From NCBI GenBank assembly GCA_000169075.1, contig AAVT01000002.1, forward strand, positions 124,001 to 188,000: a stretch of DNA of 64,000 nt, read 5' to 3'. Below are positions 60,697-64,000 of this stretch, in pieces. Every line of letters starts with the position of its first letter. Position 1 is the stretch's first letter. The DNA comes from a marine gamma proteobacterium HTCC2143 (GTDB taxonomy: Bacteria > Pseudomonadota > Gammaproteobacteria > Pseudomonadales > Dasaniaceae). Both the position numbers and the translations under genes were made by a program. The notes under the pieces are model-generated. The model was not told where the DNA came from. It made no database searches and saw only the letters and a program-made list of their open reading frames with translations.

Positions 60697-61000
60697 CGGA
60701 AACTACGCGTTCTTTAACAAGCTGGCGACCCGCGGCGACAAGTTCATAAACCTGTAAAAATCAAACGTTTTTGCTGGTCAGTTTATCGTTATATCAATAA
60801 TCAGCCTTTACCGGACCCGCAGTTTATTGAGTTATCTTTGAGCGAAAAAAGGTAGGTCTGTAGGACGTAAAAAAAGAGTCAATTGTGCCGATGATCGAGC
60901 GGATAGGACGATATTGTTCACGTTTAAACATGAAGCTACTTAGGTAATATCTAGCGCTAACAAAGCTTGCTGATTTAGCTTCACGAGCACCATTAAACTG
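60697..61000. other. intergenic region between convergent MFS genes
   Basis: About 300 bases between two convergent transporter genes. No gene, repeat or strong terminator hairpin was seen. Confidence 0.4.
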
Positions 61001-62257
61001 TTAGTGGCTTGAAATAACAGTATCCGGGGGGAATTTGGGTAATGTCAGAGATATCATTACTGCGGCCATCAGCAGCACCGATGCCCCTATTAAGGCGATA
61101 TCGTAGTTCCCTGTTCTGTCCCAGATTTGCCCCGCAAGAATAGGACTAATACCGCTGCCAACGATGAATACGCTGTACTGCATGCCGAAAATGACACCAT
61201 AATTCTTCAAACCAAAGTAGCGTGCGCTAAAATAACCAATAAGGTCCACTTCGGCACCGATCGCTAAACCAAGGGCTATACCTGCCACTAAAGCATAATC
61301 AATACCCCCCAAACCTAGCGACAGACAACCTAAAGCCACCAACGAAAAGACCACGGCCGTGACGTAAGGTGCGAATATTCTGTCAATTAGAAAGCCTGTG
61401 ACCAATCGACCGATCATCACCGAACCACCAATCACCGCACCATAGCCACCCGCCGCTTCAGGACTCATACCTGCGTCCTGAAGTAGTGGAATAAAGCTGG
61501 GGATAAGTCCTGATACGGCAATCGCAACTAGGATGAACATTGCGCCAATACTCCAGAATGCACGGCTGCGAAGAGCTTCAGATACGCTGGATCCCGGGGC
61601 GGTGACATGGCCCTTTGCTGGATCGTCGTCTGTATCATCATCGGCAATGGGATTACCACTTGGCGGCTGATCGGGGGTCCACCACCAAACTAGTGGCAGG
61701 GCGATGATCACGCTATAAAATAAGATCATGTAACCCTGTCGCCAACCATGCTCGTCAACATAGGGTGTTAGAAAGCGCGAAAGCAAGACCCCGGCGACGC
61801 CGGTTGATGTGAGGCATATCCCGAGGGCTAAACCACGATTTTTGACAAACCATACATTAACGGCGCGGGTGAACGCGAGAGGTGTAGAAGCAATGCCGGC
61901 AACGGTATAAGCCGCAGAAATGGTATATAAAACCCATAATTCACCGTTCATTTGGCTGATTGCTAAAAAGCCAAGGGAATATAACGCCAATGAGATGGTT
62001 GCTACTTTTCGCAATCCGAATCGATCGATTATGATACCGGCAAGTGGAGCAACGATGATCATCACTAGTATGCCAATCGTCGTTGCAAGGCTAATTTCTG
62101 TCCGCGTCCAGCCGAAATCTTCTTGCCAAGGACGAATCCAGATACCAGCGGAATAAAAAGGTAACGAAACAAGACTGACACCGATACCGATAAAGGCAGC
62201 CGTGAGCACGCGCCATCCTCTGGCAAATTCACTTTGAGTGTTGCTCAATATGTGCAC
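61001..62257 (-). CDS. MFS transporter, OFA/MCT-like
   Basis: A 418-residue major facilitator: FIGIGVSLVSLPFYSAGIWIRPWQEDFGWTRTEISLATTIG is the typical first region, and APLAGIIIDRFGLRKV (about residue 72) is the A-motif. A central cytoplasmic acidic loop (DDDTDDDPAKG) separates the halves. Members move monocarboxylates. It is a different subgroup from the transporter at 19232 but has a similar layout. Confidence 0.88.
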   Translation of the reverse strand: MHILSNTQSEFARGWRVLTAAFIGIGVSLVSLPFYSAGIWIRPWQEDFGWTRTEISLATTIGILVMIIVAPLAGIIIDRFGLRKVATISLALYSLGFLAISQMNGELWVLYTISAAYTVAGIASTPLAFTRAVNVWFVKNRGLALGICLTSTGVAGVLLSRFLTPYVDEHGWRQGYMILFYSVIIALPLVWWWTPDQPPSGNPIADDDTDDDPAKGHVTAPGSSVSEALRSRAFWSIGAMFILVAIAVSGLIPSFIPLLQDAGMSPEAAGGYGAVIGGSVMIGRLVTGFLIDRIFAPYVTAVVFSLVALGCLSLGLGGIDYALVAGIALGLAIGAEVDLIGYFSARYFGLKNYGVIFGMQYSVFIVGSGISPILAGQIWDRTGNYDIALIGASVLLMAAVMISLTLPKFPPDTVISSH

Positions 62258-62787
62258 CTTTATTTGACGCCGGTTGATAGACTAATGCCGAAGGATCGTT
62301 TCTGACGGTCGTATCTCATAGGGTTTATAATCCTATAAGATTAGCGTGTAGAACAATGGTAATAACAGTACCTTGTTTAGTGATCGATTTAAACACGACA
62401 GGCCGGCAATGTTAGTGTGAGCACTATTGTTTAAATACCAAAACAATAGTTATCTAACTAAACTGATACTATTTAACCGCGGGTGCCCGCGGTTTATGAT
62501 CTGTTTTTTGATTGAAGAGCATGTTCTGTTATTCGCCGTTGATAGAATTGGGTTGTTGGAGGCTATTGCAAAAAGCTGTGATCGCAGCTGTAGAGGAAGA
62601 TTTTCATTGTTTCTGAGCAGTTGACGGAAGCTTCCGCTGCAGTCAGTGGCAACGATGGCGGCAGGGAGTCATCAACACTTGGCGTTAGGAGGATGTCCAA
62701 GCAGTCAAAACCAAAATGCCGCCTGATGAACTCGAGCTGTTAGGCCAAATAACAGGGTAATGAGTCATCAGGACGACGATGGCTGAT
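62258..62787. other. non-coding stretch with a GC-rich hairpin
   Basis: About 530 bases without a supported gene. A 9-bp inverted repeat, AACCGCGGG and CCCGCGGTT (62475-62494), forms a tight hairpin followed by a T-rich run after 10 bases. The right part may be debris of a lost gene. A plus-strand frame at 62427-62624 is not convincing. Confidence 0.45.
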
Positions 62788-63315
62788 TTATGCGCCTTGG
62801 TTGAGATAGTCTAACATCGTGTCAGCATCGCTGACACCAAAAGGGTCTTCTGGACAGTTGTCCATCAACCCAGGTTCGGCAAATAGCGCTTTAATATCAC
62901 CGTCAATAACGTGCATAGAATACCGCCAAGAACGATCGCCAAAGCCGAGATTTTCTTTCTTCACGAGCATGCCCATCAAGCGACTGAATTCACCATTTCC
63001 ATCCGGGAGCATTTTGACTTTCTCAATGCCGAGCTGTTTAGCCCACTGAAACATAGAAAAAGCATCGTTCACGCTGAGGCAATAAACGTCATCGACGCCT
63101 TTTGCTTTAATCGCCTCAATGTTATTTTCATAACCTGGCAGGTGAGTGCCAGAGCATGTGGGCGTGAATGCGCCCGGCAAAGCGAGTACCACAATATTTT
63201 TGCCGCCGAAGATATCAGCCGTACTTTTATCTTCCCAGCGGAATGGATTTTCGTGATCGACACTTTCATCGCGAACTCGGGTTTTAAATACTACATCAGG
63301 GACTTGTCGGTTCAT
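62788..63315 (-). CDS. peroxiredoxin, Prx5-like
   Basis: A 175-residue peroxiredoxin: the peroxidatic Cys is in PGAFTPTCSGTHLPGYE (about residue 49, PxxxTxxC), with the conserved Arg in FGDRSWRYSMHV (about 127). FGGKNIVVLALPGAFTP and the short C-terminus match the atypical 2-Cys or glutathione-dependent Prx5 branch. It reduces hydroperoxides in the cytoplasm. Confidence 0.92.
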   Translation of the reverse strand: MNRQVPDVVFKTRVRDESVDHENPFRWEDKSTADIFGGKNIVVLALPGAFTPTCSGTHLPGYENNIEAIKAKGVDDVYCLSVNDAFSMFQWAKQLGIEKVKMLPDGNGEFSRLMGMLVKKENLGFGDRSWRYSMHVIDGDIKALFAEPGLMDNCPEDPFGVSDADTMLDYLNQGA

Positions 63316-63637
63316 GGGTGTATCCTTATGGTTGTAGGCTTATGGTTTAATAAAGTTACTATCAGATCACTCTGGCTAGCGTCTGTGTTTTATGGCCTTT
63401 TATAGCTTCTAAAGAGGAGGATGCGGGAAAAACACCAATAGGTAAAATTGTATTTTTATTCTAGATCAATAGGCCTTGGCTATTGATTATACTCTGGTTA
63501 TTTATCGGTCGCCTCTGTGTTTGCTCTTTTCAGCTTCAGAGATATTCCCTGAGCATACAGCGGGCTATAAAAATTTCGCAATGAGGCGATGATCCCGTAT
63601 CATAAATCACACATGATCATGGTTTTAAGGAAATAAA
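63316..63637. other. intergenic region between divergent peroxiredoxin and DUF2855 genes
   Basis: About 320 bases that presumably hold the promoters of both divergent genes. No repeat or RNA gene was seen. Confidence 0.4.
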
Positions 63638-64000
63638 ATGTCGTCAACACTGTCTGTTAGTACCCTCGAAGTCCGTAAAGATAATTGGGCTGATACTCGG
63701 ATCAATACTCAGGTCTTGAGTCAGGAGCTCAACGAAAACGAAGTTCTTTTTAAGGTTGATCGACAAGCATTGACCGCCAATAATATTTCCTATGCCTCGG
63801 GTGGCGACATGCTTGATTACTGGGGGTTTTTCCCGACCGATGACGGTTGGGGGCGAATTCCAGCAATGGGTTGGGGCGTTGTGATTGCCTCGGCGCACCC
63901 ATTGATAAAAGTGGGGGAGCGAACCTGGGGATTTTATCCTTATTCGAGTCATCATAAGATTTTAGCGGGTAATGTCAGTGAAACCTCTTTCTCCGATCTA
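63638..64000 (+). CDS. DUF2855 family protein, N-terminal part
   Basis: The first 121 residues run off the window edge. STLEVRKDNWADTRI, LFKVDRQALTANNISYASGGDMLDYWGFFP and IPAMGWGVVIASAHPLIKVGERTWGFYPYSSHH fit DUF2855, distant relatives of medium-chain dehydrogenases/quinone reductases. TAAGGAAATAAA precedes the ATG. The function is unknown. Confidence 0.85.
   Translation, partial: MSSTLSVSTLEVRKDNWADTRINTQVLSQELNENEVLFKVDRQALTANNISYASGGDMLDYWGFFPTDDGWGRIPAMGWGVVIASAHPLIKVGERTWGFYPYSSHHKILAGNVSETSFSDL

Overview
The window looks like chromosome of a Gram-negative, aerobic, probably marine gammaproteobacterium. The support is a complete cbb3 oxidase locus (ccoNOQP-GHIS) with an FNR/Anr box, a general porin, mpl, queD, an FtsY-independent set of fatty-acid-type genes, a PEP-CTERM-tagged DUF3494 protein, and many acyl-CoA ligase, OFA-type MFS and enoyl-CoA hydratase genes. 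A Spongiibacteraceae/Cellvibrionales-like host fits this style, but that is inference.

Layout. 0-7.4 kb: ordinary genes (ketoacyl synthase, FkbM methyltransferase, nitroreductase, PlsC-like acyltransferase, porin, queD), then tRNA-Val and tRNA-Asp. 7.4-20.5 kb: an island-like region behind tRNA-Asp with a broken tyrosine recombinase, a truncated serine hydrolase and a TetR gene. It continues with a two-component/FTR1/cupredoxin/outer-membrane operon and a candidate metabolite cluster (desaturase, thermostable-hemolysin family, AMP ligase, haem-oxygenase-like oxidase, SDR). 20.5-25.7 kb: accessory mosaic with an IS91 remnant, AT-rich secreted-protein genes, two attC-like sites with integron-type cassettes, and a HEPN-like gene split by an IS3 element. 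25.7-37.6 kb: core block (cco genes, mpl, DUF2161, a broken sensor gene). 37.6-46.5 kb: second accessory mosaic with more AT-rich secreted-protein cassettes, a DUF1330 gene, acyltransferases, heptanucleotide arrays, an AlpA/iteron region, a membrane glycosyltransferase-like gene and a truncated IS30. 46.5-64 kb: catabolic and transport genes (2OG oxygenase, ice-binding-like protein, acyl-CoA ligases, enoyl-CoA hydratase, two DsbA/HCCA-isomerase-like proteins, aminotransferase, MFS transporters, peroxiredoxin, DUF2855).

The main discovery candidate is a family of ten highly similar 85-122 bp repeats between 8.0 and 46.5 kb, all on the same strand. All end on the right at the same sequence (...CCTATACT(C)) but begin on the left at different points. 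Nearly every copy is a junction between unrelated sequences: it cuts off an integrase, a serine hydrolase, a HEPN-like gene, a sensor gene, an IS30 transposase, a sugar acyltransferase and the second gene of the AT-rich gene pairs. Between copies lie cassette-like units, most clearly at 37.6-40.9 kb, carrying four paralogous secreted proteins of about 206 residues with shared leaders and diverged bodies. The repeats have internal inverted repeats but no integron core site, no terminal inverted repeats and no visible target duplication. They could be a new kind of cassette recombination site, a non-autonomous mobile element with one fixed end, or in part an assembly artefact; the findings give tests.
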